The position numbers were made by a program, and so were the translations under genes. The notes under the pieces are model-generated. The model saw nothing but the letters and a program-made list of their open reading frames with translations. It did not search any database and was not told the DNA's origin. Shown here one piece after another: positions 1-9,009 of a stretch of DNA of 64,000 nt. Source of the DNA: F23-D06 sp045116675 (lineage in GTDB: Bacteria; Bacteroidota; Bacteroidia; Bacteroidales; WCHB1-69). The first letter of the stretch is position 1. Each line of letters begins with the position of its first letter. The stretch lies in the NCBI GenBank assembly GCA_045116675.1, contig JBGUMF010000048.1, forward strand, positions 4,047 through 68,046, given 5' to 3'.

Positions 1-7
1 ATCAGAC

Positions 8-1117
8 ATGATAGAGATAAAAGAGGTTGTCGGAAAAAAGGCGATACGGGCGTTTCTCGATTTTCCTGCCCGGTTGTATAAAAACTGTCCATATTATGTG
101 CCCCCACTTCGGAATGGGGAACTGAAAATAATGACAAAACATCCGGCTTTGACGTTCTGCGAGGCCAAGTATTGGCTGGCTCTCCGCGACGGTGAGGTGG
201 TGGGACGTGTGGGTGGCGTTATCAACCGCAGATGCAATGAGCTGAAAGGGCAGAAACGTGTCCGCTTCGGCTGGTTTGACGTGGTGGAGGATCTTTCAGT
301 GGCTAAGGCGCTGCTGGATACGGTGGAACAGTGGGGTAGGGCGCAAGGCATGACCGAAATCTCTGGTCCGTCTCGATTTTCGAATATGGAGAAACAGGCC
401 ATGCTGGTGGAGGGCTTTGACCATGCACCTTCTATCGTTTCGGATTACAATTATCCCTATTATCCGCAGTTTATGGATGCTCTCGGTTTTGAGAAGGAGG
501 TTGACTATATCCAATACAAAGTTCCTGTCAAAGAGGTGCCGGAAAGGATAAAAAATCTGTCGGCTGTGCTGTCGGAGAAGTATCATGTGCATTTGCGCAA
601 ATTTCCACATAAGGAGGATTTGAAACGGTCGGGCAAGGAGTTCTTCCATGCGTTGAACCGCAGTTATTCGGAAATCTACAATTTCATTCCCCTGACGGAG
701 GAGGAGATCGACTGGGCGGTGGACGAAAGCTTCCAGGTGGCCAGTGTGGACTTCTCTTCGATGTTGGAGGATGAGAATGGCAAGTTAGTGGGTTTCGCCT
801 TTTGTCTGCCCTCCTTGACCGAGGCTTTCCAGAAGGCCAAAGGCCGTCTGCTCCCGTTCGGGTGGGCGCATATCCTCCATGCCCTGCACCACAACCGGAA
901 TGTGGACCTCTATCTCACGGGTGTTCTGCCCGAATATCACAACAGTGGCATCCATGTCATCTACCATCAGCAGTTGCACGAGGCCTTCCTGAAGGCTGGT
1001 TTCACGTACGCTTTTACTTCCCAGCAGTTGGAAGATAACACGGCTGCCCGCATCTGGCCCAAATATGGCGGTGAGCAGATTGCGCGGCGCAGATGTTACA
1101 AGAAAAATATCGGATGA
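8..1117 (+). CDS. YghO-like GNAT-fold acyltransferase
   Basis: A 369-residue soluble protein without signal peptide or membrane segments. The overall pattern, an N-terminal part with a conserved FLDFPARLY segment and a C-terminal half of N-acyltransferase type, resembles the YghO family of putative acyl-CoA N-acyltransferases. Residues about 305-325 (around EYHNSGIHVIYHQ) match the region that contacts acyl-CoA in GNAT proteins. The substrate is unknown. It starts at the first ATG in the window. Its TGA overlaps the ATG of the following SDR gene in an ATGA junction, so the two are probably translationally coupled. Family assignment is from memory of similar proteins. Confidence 0.65.
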   Translation: MIEIKEVVGKKAIRAFLDFPARLYKNCPYYVPPLRNGELKIMTKHPALTFCEAKYWLALRDGEVVGRVGGVINRRCNELKGQKRVRFGWFDVVEDLSVAKALLDTVEQWGRAQGMTEISGPSRFSNMEKQAMLVEGFDHAPSIVSDYNYPYYPQFMDALGFEKEVDYIQYKVPVKEVPERIKNLSAVLSEKYHVHLRKFPHKEDLKRSGKEFFHALNRSYSEIYNFIPLTEEEIDWAVDESFQVASVDFSSMLEDENGKLVGFAFCLPSLTEAFQKAKGRLLPFGWAHILHALHHNRNVDLYLTGVLPEYHNSGIHVIYHQQLHEAFLKAGFTYAFTSQQLEDNTAARIWPKYGGEQIARRRCYKKNIG

Positions 1118-1908
1118 TGCGGGAAAACCAATCGGAATATGCTCTGATTACGGGTGGCAGTCGCGGACTGGGGCGTGCTCTTGCCGAGGAACTGGCCCGC
1201 AGGGGCGTGCCTACCATCCTCGTGGGCACGAGCGAGTCTGTGCTGCGCGTGTGCGAAGAGATTACAGACACCTTTCATGTTCCGTCTGTGGGTTTTGTCG
1301 CTGACCTGACCCGCAAGGATGAGGTGCTGGCACTGGCCGAAACCGTCAATCGGGAATACGCTATTGGAATGCTCATCAACAATGCGGGGGTGGGCGGATC
1401 CTGCCGGTTTGAAGAGGCCTCCGTGGAATATCTGGACAGTATCCTGCAGCTGAACGTGCGCTGCACGGCGCTGCTCACGCGTCTGTTGCTGCCGAATCTG
1501 CTGCGCCGTGCGCGCGGCCACATCCTCAACATCGGCAGTATGGCGGCCTGCACCCCCACCGCCTACAAGACGGTTTATCCGGCCAGCAAGAGCTTTGTGC
1601 GCGCCTTCTCCTTGGGCCTGCGTGAAGAGCTGAAGCATACTTCGGTGACGGTGAGCGTGGCCCTGCCTGGAGCCATCGCCACTAATGCGGAGGTGAGCGA
1701 TAGAATCCGACGTCAGGGCTTCTGGGGACGCGCCACATTGAAGTCGCCGGCGGCCATCGCGCGCCGCTGTGTGGATGGGATGCTGAAAGGCCGCCGGCAG
1801 ATCATCCTCAACCCGCTGGCCTACCTCCTCTGCAAGCTCGTGCCCGAAGGTATTCGCGTGCCGCTGCTCTCCCGAATTGTACAAAGGGAGGTGTTCCGTG
1901 ATCAGTAG
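1114..1908 (+). CDS. SDR-family oxidoreductase
   Basis: Short-chain dehydrogenase/reductase of 264 residues from this start. It has the nucleotide-binding motif TGGSRGLG near residues 13-20, the NNAG motif near residue 89 and the catalytic YxxxK as Tyr155 and Lys159 (YPASK). An in-frame ATG exists 21 bases upstream at 1093, but the ATG at 1114 forms an ATGA overlap with the stop of the preceding gene and is preferred. The family reduces or oxidises alcohols and ketones with NAD(P)H; SDRs of this size next to acyltransferases often act on acyl or ketone substrates, but nothing here fixes the substrate. Confidence 0.85.
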   Translation: MMRENQSEYALITGGSRGLGRALAEELARRGVPTILVGTSESVLRVCEEITDTFHVPSVGFVADLTRKDEVLALAETVNREYAIGMLINNAGVGGSCRFEEASVEYLDSILQLNVRCTALLTRLLLPNLLRRARGHILNIGSMAACTPTAYKTVYPASKSFVRAFSLGLREELKHTSVTVSVALPGAIATNAEVSDRIRRQGFWGRATLKSPAAIARRCVDGMLKGRRQIILNPLAYLLCKLVPEGIRVPLLSRIVQREVFRDQ

Positions 1909-1940
1909 TCAGGGGTCTGTGATCAGTAGGCCGTGAATGC
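1905..1940. repeat. GATCAGTAG direct repeat
   Basis: Two copies of GATCAGTAG lie within 36 bases right after the SDR stop codon. They resemble the GTGATTAGTGAATA-type repeats found between sbcC and sbcD in this window. No function is evident. Confidence 0.5.
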
Positions 1941-1983
1941 GTAGTGCCCAACTCCCGAAATCCGGACCGCGTGAGAAAAGATT

Positions 1984-2015
1984 TTTGTATATTTGCGCTT
2001 CCTTACCTATCTTTG
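1984..2015 (+). promoter_or_regulatory. Bacteroidota-type promoter of the fused oxidoreductase gene
   Basis: A -33 TTTG (1984-1987) is followed after 20 bases by the -7 box TATCTTTG (2008-2015), a near-ideal match to the TTTG / TAnnTTTG consensus of the Bacteroidota primary sigma factor. A second box, TATATTTG, lies at 1988-1995 without a good -33 partner. The ATG is 44 bases downstream of the -7 box. Confidence 0.65.
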
Positions 2016-2058
2016 AACACGAAAGATAAGTTATTGTATTACAATAAAATGTAATGAT

Positions 2059-5000
2059 ATGTACGCAATCAAAAATCATCCTATTTTAGATATCCCCGAG
2101 GGAGATGTCGTCACATTTGAATATAAGGGCCAGCAGGTTAAGGCTCAGAAGGGCTACACGATAGCCGCCGCCTTGCACCAGGCCGGGTTCCCGATACACA
2201 GCCACAGCCTCAAAGGCCGCGAACGCAGCATGGACTGCGGCATCGGCAAGTGCGGCGCCTGCGAGATGCTCGTCGATGGCGAGGTGAAGCGCATCTGCAT
2301 CACCAAGGTCGATGGCGTGAAGAAAGTGGAGGAAATCGCCCATGACTATTTCCCCGACAACGATACCAAGAAAAATACTGAAGCACAGAAAGTATATAAG
2401 ACACAGGTGGTTATCATCGGCGCCGGCCCTGCCGGACTGGCCTGCCGTGAAGAACTCAACAAGCTGAAAATCCCCAATATCGTCATCGACAACAACGACC
2501 GCATCGGCGGCCAGTTCACCATGCAGACCCACCAGTTCTTCTTCTTCGAGAAAGAACAGAAATACGGTGGTATGCGTGGCTTCGACATTGCCAAGACCTT
2601 GGCCGGTGACGATCACTCCGGCATCATGCTCAACAGCACCGTATGGGATATTCTGGAGGGCAAACGCGTGGCTGTCAAGAATATGGAGGACAACAGCATC
2701 TTCTTTGTGGACGCCAACTACTTGGTGGTGGCTACGGGTGCGTTCCCGTTCATGCCCACCTTTGAGAATGATGACTTGCCGGGCGTTTACACGGCTGCCG
2801 TGGTGCAGAAGATGATGAACCTGCAGCACACGCTGCTCGGTAAGCGCATCCTCACCATCGGAGCCGGCAACATCGGCTACCTCACCTCTTACCAGGCCAT
2901 GCAGGCGGGTGCGCAGGTGGTGGCTATCGTGGAAGCTATGGACCATGAGGGCGGTTTCCCTGTGCAGGCCAACCGCGTGCGCCGTCTCGGTATCCCCATC
3001 ATCACCTCTCACACGCTGCTGAAGGCTATCCCCAATGAGGACCATACCGGCGTTATCGGCGCGGTGATTGCCGAGTGCAAGAACTTTAAGCCTGTGCCTG
3101 GCACCGAGCAGATTATCAAAGACATCGATTTAATCAATATTTGTACGGGCTTGAAACCCGACAACCTGATTTTGGAGAAGGGCAAGGTCACGTTCGGCCT
3201 CAACACCTTCGGCGTGGGTGACGCCACCCGCGTGGGCGAGGGCACGTGCGCCGTGCTCCGCGGCAAACAGGCCGCTATGGAGATCGCCCAGCAGATGAAC
3301 GTGCGTTTCAACTACGACGACTACCTCGCTGTGACCAAGGACTACGCTGATTCCCAGCAACATCCGGTGCGTGTGCTGGACAAACCCAATCGTCCCACCG
3401 GCGAGCGTCTGCAAAAGCCGTTCGTCATGGCCGACTGTATTTACGGCTTTGCCTGCAACCCCTGCTCCTTTGCCTGCCCGCAGGGCGCCATCACCAAGCT
3501 GGCGACCAACACGGTGCCGCAAATCGACTACGACAAGTGCATCGGCTGTATGAAGTGCGTGAACCACTGTCCCGGTCTGGCACTGTTTGGCTACAACATA
3601 CCCAAGAACTGGCTCTTCCTGCCGTTTGAGTACGATGCGGAGGAGAATGCTGAGGTCTATCTGGTCAATGACAATGGCGAGAAGGTAGGAGAGGGTGTGA
3701 TTGAAAAGATTACCAAGGGTGCTAATAAGACCAATGTGGCCCGCGTGAAGGCGCTCACCATCGAAGGCGAGGCCTTGGTTGAGGTTACCGGCTTTGTGTT
3801 GAAGGAGCGCTATCCCCAGCCGATACAATGGGAGAAAGCGGATGGCACTGACCATGCGCCCGCATACGTATGCCATTGCGACGACGTGAACATTGAGACC
3901 ATCTTGGCGGCGGTGAAGGGCAAGAAGATCATCTCCGTGGACGAGCTGAAGCACATCACGCGCATCGGTATGGGTCCGTGCCGTGGCAAGCGCTGCATCC
4001 CGCGCGTGAAGCAGCTGCTGGCCGGCTACGGCGTGGAGGTGGTGGGCGACGCCACCCCGCGTGGTCCGCTCTCCTCGCAGCTCAATATCGGCGAGCTCTG
4101 CCCGAGCGACAAGCCCGCAACCTTCGTCACCAACGTGAACGGCACACCCACCCGTAAGGTGGAGTGCGACGTGTTTGTGGCCGGCGGCGGCATCACGGGT
4201 AGCGGCCTCTTCCGCTATTTTGCCGAGGCTGGCAAGAAGGTGGTGCTCTGCAACGCCGAGCGCGGCTCCTCCTGGCGCTGCATCGGCGGCGGACGTCCCA
4301 GCTTCTCGGTGCCGGAAATCGCCGACATCGCCGAGCACAACCGCGTGATCTTTGAGGAGATCCAGAAGGTGACCAACATCAACTACAAGCCCACCCGCTA
4401 TGTGGGATTTGCCCACGATGAGGCCAACTATAAGGCTTTGGAGAAATCCTTGGAGTGGAGCGATGGCTATATGGTTGACAAAAAGGATTTCGTGAAAGAA
4501 GTCTCTCCATATTTCAACCCGAACCTGAACACCTATCAGGCGGCCTGCATCACCAACGCGTGCTGGCAGGCCACGCCCGGCCCTACCATCAACTACATCC
4601 GCAATATTGCCATCGAGCATGGTGGTGTGCTGCTGGAAGACACTAAATTGGTGGAGGTGCAGAAGACGGCGAAAGGCTTCATGGCTTTGGTGTTCACGCA
4701 CGACAAGGAGTATGTGGAGTACCACTGCGAGCATTTTGTCAACTCGTTGGGACCGAGTGCCAACAAGTTCGCCGAGCAGCTGGGCATGTATCTCGGCTTG
4801 TACCCGATCAAGCACCAGGCCTTCATCACGCACCGTCTGCCGATGTTGGGCAAGGACGGCGACTCTTTGGACATGCTCATCGACCGTCGGAAATACAAAG
4901 GATTCTCGGCCGTGTATGGCCAGCAGTTTGCCGAAACGGGCCAGATTATCGGGTGCGCGTCGCCCGCGACGGAGCAGTTGCAAGCCGGCAAGGAGCTGAA

Positions 5001-5289
5001 GTACAACTCCCAGGATTTTCTGCAGGTGTGCGCCGAGATGTTCATCGATTGGATTCCGCAGTTGAAGAATGTGAGCTTCCAGGCCACGTGGGCGGGCTAT
5101 TACACCGAGCCGCGCTACATCGTGGATCCGGAGCACGGTCTGTTGGTCGGTATGCGCGGCCACGGCTTCATGCTGGGTCAGTACTTGGCCAAGATTTACG
5201 TGGACAAGTACCTTGGCAAGGAGGCCCCGTCCTACATGTCGCGTTTGGCCATCAGCGGCGACGGCCTCAGCGAGAACGCGTTCCAGTAG
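2059..5289 (+). CDS. Fused HcnABC/opine-dehydrogenase-type flavoprotein
   Basis: A 1076-residue soluble flavo-iron-sulfur protein joining parts that are usually separate subunits. In order: an HcnA-like [2Fe-2S] domain (Cys60, Cys65, Cys68, Cys80); an HcnB-like disulfide-reductase-fold FAD domain (GAGPAG at 121-126, second dinucleotide motif GAGNIG near 267); an 8Fe ferredoxin insert (Cys460/465/468/472 and Cys494/497/500/504); a BFD-like [2Fe-2S] domain (CHC near 604, then GPCRGKRC); and a DAO-type FAD oxidase domain (VAGGGITGSG from about 704). Relatives (HcnABC, opine and proline/hydroxyproline dehydrogenases, sarcosine oxidase) oxidise amino acids or secondary amines. Substrate unknown; with the ferredoxin insert, electrons may pass to ferredoxin or another low-potential carrier. 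Monocistronic, with its own promoter. Confidence 0.8.
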   Translation: MYAIKNHPILDIPEGDVVTFEYKGQQVKAQKGYTIAAALHQAGFPIHSHSLKGRERSMDCGIGKCGACEMLVDGEVKRICITKVDGVKKVEEIAHDYFPDNDTKKNTEAQKVYKTQVVIIGAGPAGLACREELNKLKIPNIVIDNNDRIGGQFTMQTHQFFFFEKEQKYGGMRGFDIAKTLAGDDHSGIMLNSTVWDILEGKRVAVKNMEDNSIFFVDANYLVVATGAFPFMPTFENDDLPGVYTAAVVQKMMNLQHTLLGKRILTIGAGNIGYLTSYQAMQAGAQVVAIVEAMDHEGGFPVQANRVRRLGIPIITSHTLLKAIPNEDHTGVIGAVIAECKNFKPVPGTEQIIKDIDLINICTGLKPDNLILEKGKVTFGLNTFGVGDATRVGEGTCAVLRGKQAAMEIAQQMNVRFNYDDYLAVTKDYADSQQHPVRVLDKPNRPTGERLQKPFVMADCIYGFACNPCSFACPQGAITKLATNTVPQIDYDKCIGCMKCVNHCPGLALFGYNIPKNWLFLPFEYDAEENAEVYLVNDNGEKVGEGVIEKITKGANKTNVARVKALTIEGEALVEVTGFVLKERYPQPIQWEKADGTDHAPAYVCHCDDVNIETILAAVKGKKIISVDELKHITRIGMGPCRGKRCIPRVKQLLAGYGVEVVGDATPRGPLSSQLNIGELCPSDKPATFVTNVNGTPTRKVECDVFVAGGGITGSGLFRYFAEAGKKVVLCNAERGSSWRCIGGGRPSFSVPEIADIAEHNRVIFEEIQKVTNINYKPTRYVGFAHDEANYKALEKSLEWSDGYMVDKKDFVKEVSPYFNPNLNTYQAACITNACWQATPGPTINYIRNIAIEHGGVLLEDTKLVEVQKTAKGFMALVFTHDKEYVEYHCEHFVNSLGPSANKFAEQLGMYLGLYPIKHQAFITHRLPMLGKDGDSLDMLIDRRKYKGFSAVYGQQFAETGQIIGCASPATEQLQAGKELKYNSQDFLQVCAEMFIDWIPQLKNVSFQATWAGYYTEPRYIVDPEHGLLVGMRGHGFMLGQYLAKIYVDKYLGKEAPSYMSRLAISGDGLSENAFQ

Positions 5290-5337
5290 GAACATATTGA
5301 ATATGTCCCGATAGGATAATTTTTTGTATATCCAAAC

Positions 5338-5367
5338 CGAATAGGCGCAAGATTTTGCGCCTATTCG
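5338..5367. terminator. Strong hairpin between convergent genes
   Basis: A perfect 13-bp stem with a 4-base GATT loop (5338-5350 paired with 5355-5367) lies between the convergent oxidoreductase gene and sbcC. No clear T-run follows on either strand, so it is not a canonical intrinsic terminator; a bidirectional termination or RNA-end-stabilising role is likely from its place. Confidence 0.5.
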
Positions 5368-5487
5368 TGTTATGCGTGAAGAAAAAATGTGTTTTGTCCC
5401 TTGTGAAAGAAGAGATTTATGGACAGTAAGATAGAGAATCAGTGAGGCTATTATATATTGTCCGATTTTATGTTTTGAAGAATTACC

Positions 5488-8400
5488 TCACCCCGCCGTG
5501 CGGTCGATGACGCGGATGCCGCTGCGTGTGGGATCGAGGCGGCGCACCTCCACATGCACGGGTATGCGGTCGCGCAACTCCCGCACATGGCTGATCACCC
5601 CAACGCGTTTGCCCTTCTGTGCCTGCAATCGTTCCAAGAGCGTCATCACCGTGTTCAACTCGTTCTCACTCAGGGTGCCGAAGCCCTCGTCGATGAAGAG
5701 CGTGTCGATGGAGAGCCCCTGCCGGTTCATGGAGGCGAGGGCCAGCGCTAACGCCAGCGAGACGATGAAGCTCTCGCCTCCGCTGAGCGTGTCCACCGGA
5801 CTGACCATGTCGGGCTGGTACTGGTCACGCAGGCTGATGGTCAGCGTGCCGGGGATGCACTCCAGCTTGTAACGCTTGTCCAAATCGTGCAGATAGAGGT
5901 TGGCACTTCGCAATAGATTTTCTAACAGATAGCTTTGTGCGATGAGGCGGAATCTCATCCCGTCGGAGCCGCCGAAACTTTCGTTGAGGGTGTTCCACTT
6001 CTGCGCTGTGGCCTCTAATTGTGCTACCTTCTTCAAAAGTTCCTTTTGCCGCTCGCGTTCCGCTGCATCATGCTTCAGCTGGTTCTCTAATGTCGTGATT
6101 TTCTTGGATATATCTTCCAAGGTCTTCAATCCCATATCCAGCGCTTGGCGAAGGCTTTCTACCGTGTCCGATTCCTCAAAGGGTGGATGCTCTGACTCGT
6201 GGTGGCGGTTGTACGCTTCCGTGCGGGTTTCCACGGCGCCTTGTGCACGCGTCAGCGCCTCACGCCGTATGCGGCATGTCTGCCGCAAATCCTCGATATT
6301 GGCATATCCCCGAAGTTCTATTAGGCGCTCTTCCTGGATGGCAGGATGCTGTCTATAAAACTGTTGCAGATTTTCTTCCAATCGGTTAATCTCCTCCTCC
6401 GCACTCCTCTTTGCCTCGAACAGCTTGCCGGCATTGACGGCAAACGAGCTCCACAAATCGTCCAGTTTTTCTGTGATTAGAGCCCCTGCTGGCTCGTCTT
6501 CCGTTGTCCATGTCGTCCAAAGTTTAAGGACTTGGTCGCACGAATGGTTCATGTTCTTCAGCGAGGTCTCTGCCTGCTGAATGCGGATGCCCAGTTTTCT
6601 ATGTTCCTCTTGCAACTGCCGATAAGCTTCCGCCTTGTTTTTAAGATTTGCGACAAATCCGGCCGCGTCCTGCTCCCACTGTTCTTGCCATCCGGGAATG
6701 GTCATATATTCGGAAACCTCTTGTAGGTTTTTGGAAATCTGTGTATTACGGTTTTTAATTTGCTGTTTGCGGTTTTCCAGATTTTGTGTCTGCTCTCGCA
6801 GAAGATTAGCTGCTTTTTGTGTTTCCTGCTGTGCCGTGCCCAATTCTTTTTGCAGTTTGGTCTCCATGTCTTTGAAGGAGGAAATGGTTTTCTGCTGGTT
6901 GTCCACCTTTTTCTGGCGCTCATCCAGTTTTTCCCGCTCTTCCTGCAGCGTCACCCCCACCGTCTCTATTTCCGTCTTCAGCCGCTCGATTATATCTTCC
7001 GACAGTTCCGGTACCTCCACGGCAATCTTACGGCAGCAGTCGCGCACCTTCGCATGAGCGGCCGTCACCTCAGTGGTAGCGGTCGCCTCCTCGCGCTTGA
7101 GCTTTTCTAAGGCGGTCTGACATTCCCTTAGGATGCTTTCCGAGGCTTTTATTTCGGATTGTTTCTCTATCAAGGCTGCCTTTTTTGCATCCAGATCCGC
7201 TTGTAAAGGGTCCAGTATTTGGCGGGCCGCCTCATCCGACAGAAGATTGTGGATCACTTGGCCGCACACGGGACACACGTCGCCCGTTTTCAGCTGTGCC
7301 CGAATGGCCTGCACCTGGTCGCCGATGGCCAGTTCCGCCGTCCGTACCGCTTCCTGTGATTGCTCGTAGGCGGTTTTGCGTTCGGCTTCCAACGGCTTGG
7401 CCGCTTCCAGTTTCTTCGTCTCGATCTGTCGGGTATTCTCCTTGTCGGCTATGTTATCTCGGATGGTTTGCGCCTTTTGGAGGGCACTTTCCAGACGGCT
7501 GGTCTCCACAAGTGCCGCGTTGAGGTTGGTCTGTTTTTGTTCCACGTTTTGGCGGTCGGTGGCTAGGGCATCCGGGTTCAATGCTACCAAGGCCTGCTCG
7601 GCCTGCTGCACAGCATTATGCTGTTGTGCTGTCGATTTTTCCAGATTCTTCTCCGCTTTTTCGCGGTCGAGAAGCTCCTGTTTCAAGGCGGGTTGCAAAT
7701 CCTGCAAACGCTTACATTCGTTATCGTCGTTTTGATTTTCAGTTTGATAACGAACCACCTCGTCCAACTTGGCGGTAATGGTCTGGTATTGGGCGTACAT
7801 GGGTTCATGTTCCGCTTCGCTCTCTATTTGTTTGCGTTTTTCCTCACAATCCTGTTGCTCTTTCTGGAGTGTTTCAGCAAAGAGTGTTTTCGAGCGTGCC
7901 AGTTGTGCGAACTGCTTGCGGGCATTGGGCTCCTTTTCCGTCAGAATCCGCTGCATCCGCTCTTTTTGTTGGCGCAAGGTGTCATAATCGGCCCGTGCCG
8001 TTGCCGAGAGGTCGAAGTCGGCCACCCGCTGTTCGTCGGCTTTGAACTGGGGGGCTTCCACCTGTTCGCGGCAGATTGCTAACTGATGTTCAGCCGCCTG
8101 TTTGGCGGCCAAGGTCTCCTTCTCTTTTTCCATCCATCGGAATTTCGCCTCTATGGTCTGCTGTTGTAGCTTTGTTTTATCTTTCTTTGCAGTAGTCAGT
8201 TCCAGATCTTGTAGTACAGCTTCACGTTCGTCTTTTTCCATCAGGTTGATCGCATCTGCTTTGGCCTTTTCGTCCCGGTAGGTCCGTTCCGCTTCCCCAC
8301 ACATTTTGAAGATAGTCTGCCCGATGATGCTGTACTGTTCCGTACGTGTCATCTTCTCCAGGATTTTGGACTTGTCATCTTCCGAACTCTTCAGGAATTG

Positions 8401-8895
8401 GGTGAACTGTCCTTGTGCCAGCATGGTGGTGCGGCAGAACTGGTCGAAGTCCATGCCCACGGCGTTCAGCAGCGCAGCCTCCATCTCCTTGCGGTCCACG
8501 GGGATGCCGTCCACTGTGAGGCTGCGCTTGGTCGGGTCAAGGGTCATGTTGCGTGTACGTCGGGCGTGCCATCCCGCGACGTACTCTTTGCCATCCTCCC
8601 CGATGAAGGTGAGTTCCACGGAGGCTTCCGTGGCACCGTGCCGCATCAGGTTGCGCGAGTCCTGTGCCGAGATGATGTCGCGTCCGTACTCTTTTTTCCG
8701 GTTGTTGGCCATGCGCAGGCGGGGTGTCACGCCGTACAAGGCCAGACATATCGCGTCTAACAGGGTGCTTTTGCCGCTTCCGGTGTCGCCGCAGATGAGG
8801 AATAGTCGGGCGGTGGAGAGCGGTTTCTGGTCGAAATCCAGCTCGGCATTCTCCAACGAGGCGATATTATGAATGTGTATTTTCTTCAGTATCAT
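5488..8895 (-). CDS. sbcC: Exonuclease SbcCD, ATPase subunit SbcC
   Basis: An 1135-residue SMC/Rad50-type ATPase. Walker A GDTGSGKST lies at about 36-44, long coiled coils flank a zinc hook CPVCG near residue 537, and the C-terminal head carries the signature LSGGES near 1036 and the Walker B/D-loop region LFIDEGFGTLS. With SbcD it forms the nuclease that opens hairpins and processes blocked double-strand ends. Length is usual for the Bacteroidota version. The start gives the typical N-terminus MILKKIHIHNI. It lies 114 bases downstream of sbcD in the same orientation. Confidence 0.97.
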   Translation of the reverse strand: MILKKIHIHNIASLENAELDFDQKPLSTARLFLICGDTGSGKSTLLDAICLALYGVTPRLRMANNRKKEYGRDIISAQDSRNLMRHGATEASVELTFIGEDGKEYVAGWHARRTRNMTLDPTKRSLTVDGIPVDRKEMEAALLNAVGMDFDQFCRTTMLAQGQFTQFLKSSEDDKSKILEKMTRTEQYSIIGQTIFKMCGEAERTYRDEKAKADAINLMEKDEREAVLQDLELTTAKKDKTKLQQQTIEAKFRWMEKEKETLAAKQAAEHQLAICREQVEAPQFKADEQRVADFDLSATARADYDTLRQQKERMQRILTEKEPNARKQFAQLARSKTLFAETLQKEQQDCEEKRKQIESEAEHEPMYAQYQTITAKLDEVVRYQTENQNDDNECKRLQDLQPALKQELLDREKAEKNLEKSTAQQHNAVQQAEQALVALNPDALATDRQNVEQKQTNLNAALVETSRLESALQKAQTIRDNIADKENTRQIETKKLEAAKPLEAERKTAYEQSQEAVRTAELAIGDQVQAIRAQLKTGDVCPVCGQVIHNLLSDEAARQILDPLQADLDAKKAALIEKQSEIKASESILRECQTALEKLKREEATATTEVTAAHAKVRDCCRKIAVEVPELSEDIIERLKTEIETVGVTLQEEREKLDERQKKVDNQQKTISSFKDMETKLQKELGTAQQETQKAANLLREQTQNLENRKQQIKNRNTQISKNLQEVSEYMTIPGWQEQWEQDAAGFVANLKNKAEAYRQLQEEHRKLGIRIQQAETSLKNMNHSCDQVLKLWTTWTTEDEPAGALITEKLDDLWSSFAVNAGKLFEAKRSAEEEINRLEENLQQFYRQHPAIQEERLIELRGYANIEDLRQTCRIRREALTRAQGAVETRTEAYNRHHESEHPPFEESDTVESLRQALDMGLKTLEDISKKITTLENQLKHDAAERERQKELLKKVAQLEATAQKWNTLNESFGGSDGMRFRLIAQSYLLENLLRSANLYLHDLDKRYKLECIPGTLTISLRDQYQPDMVSPVDTLSGGESFIVSLALALALASMNRQGLSIDTLFIDEGFGTLSENELNTVMTLLERLQAQKGKRVGVISHVRELRDRIPVHVEVRRLDPTRSGIRVIDRTAG

Positions 8896-8911
8896 TTTGA
8901 GATTGTTGTGG

Positions 8912-8970
8912 TTAGTGAATAGTGATTAGTGAATAGTGATCAGTGATTAGTGAATAGTGAATGGTGATAG
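8912..8970. repeat. Degenerate GTGAATAGTGATTA tandem repeats
   Basis: Four to five imperfect copies of a GTGAATAGTGATTA-like unit fill about half of the gap between sbcD and sbcC. Such simple degenerate arrays occur between genes in Bacteroidota; no coding or structural role is visible. Confidence 0.7.
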
Positions 8971-9009
8971 GCTTTTTTGCAAATTCTCTAAACGCTCAAC
9001 TCTAAACTC

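Noticed and set aside
3130..5295. A 721-codon open frame antisense to the fused oxidoreductase gene
   Set aside because: It mirrors the codon bias of the real gene, its translation is low-complexity and Leu/Val/His-rich, and no motif or promoter supports it. The same holds for the long antisense frames at 23711-25294, 40159-41796 and 51501-53336.
8912..8970. Possible CRISPR array in the repeated AGTGATTAGTGAATA stretch
   Set aside because: Units are short, imperfect and directly adjacent, without unique spacers, and no cas genes are present.
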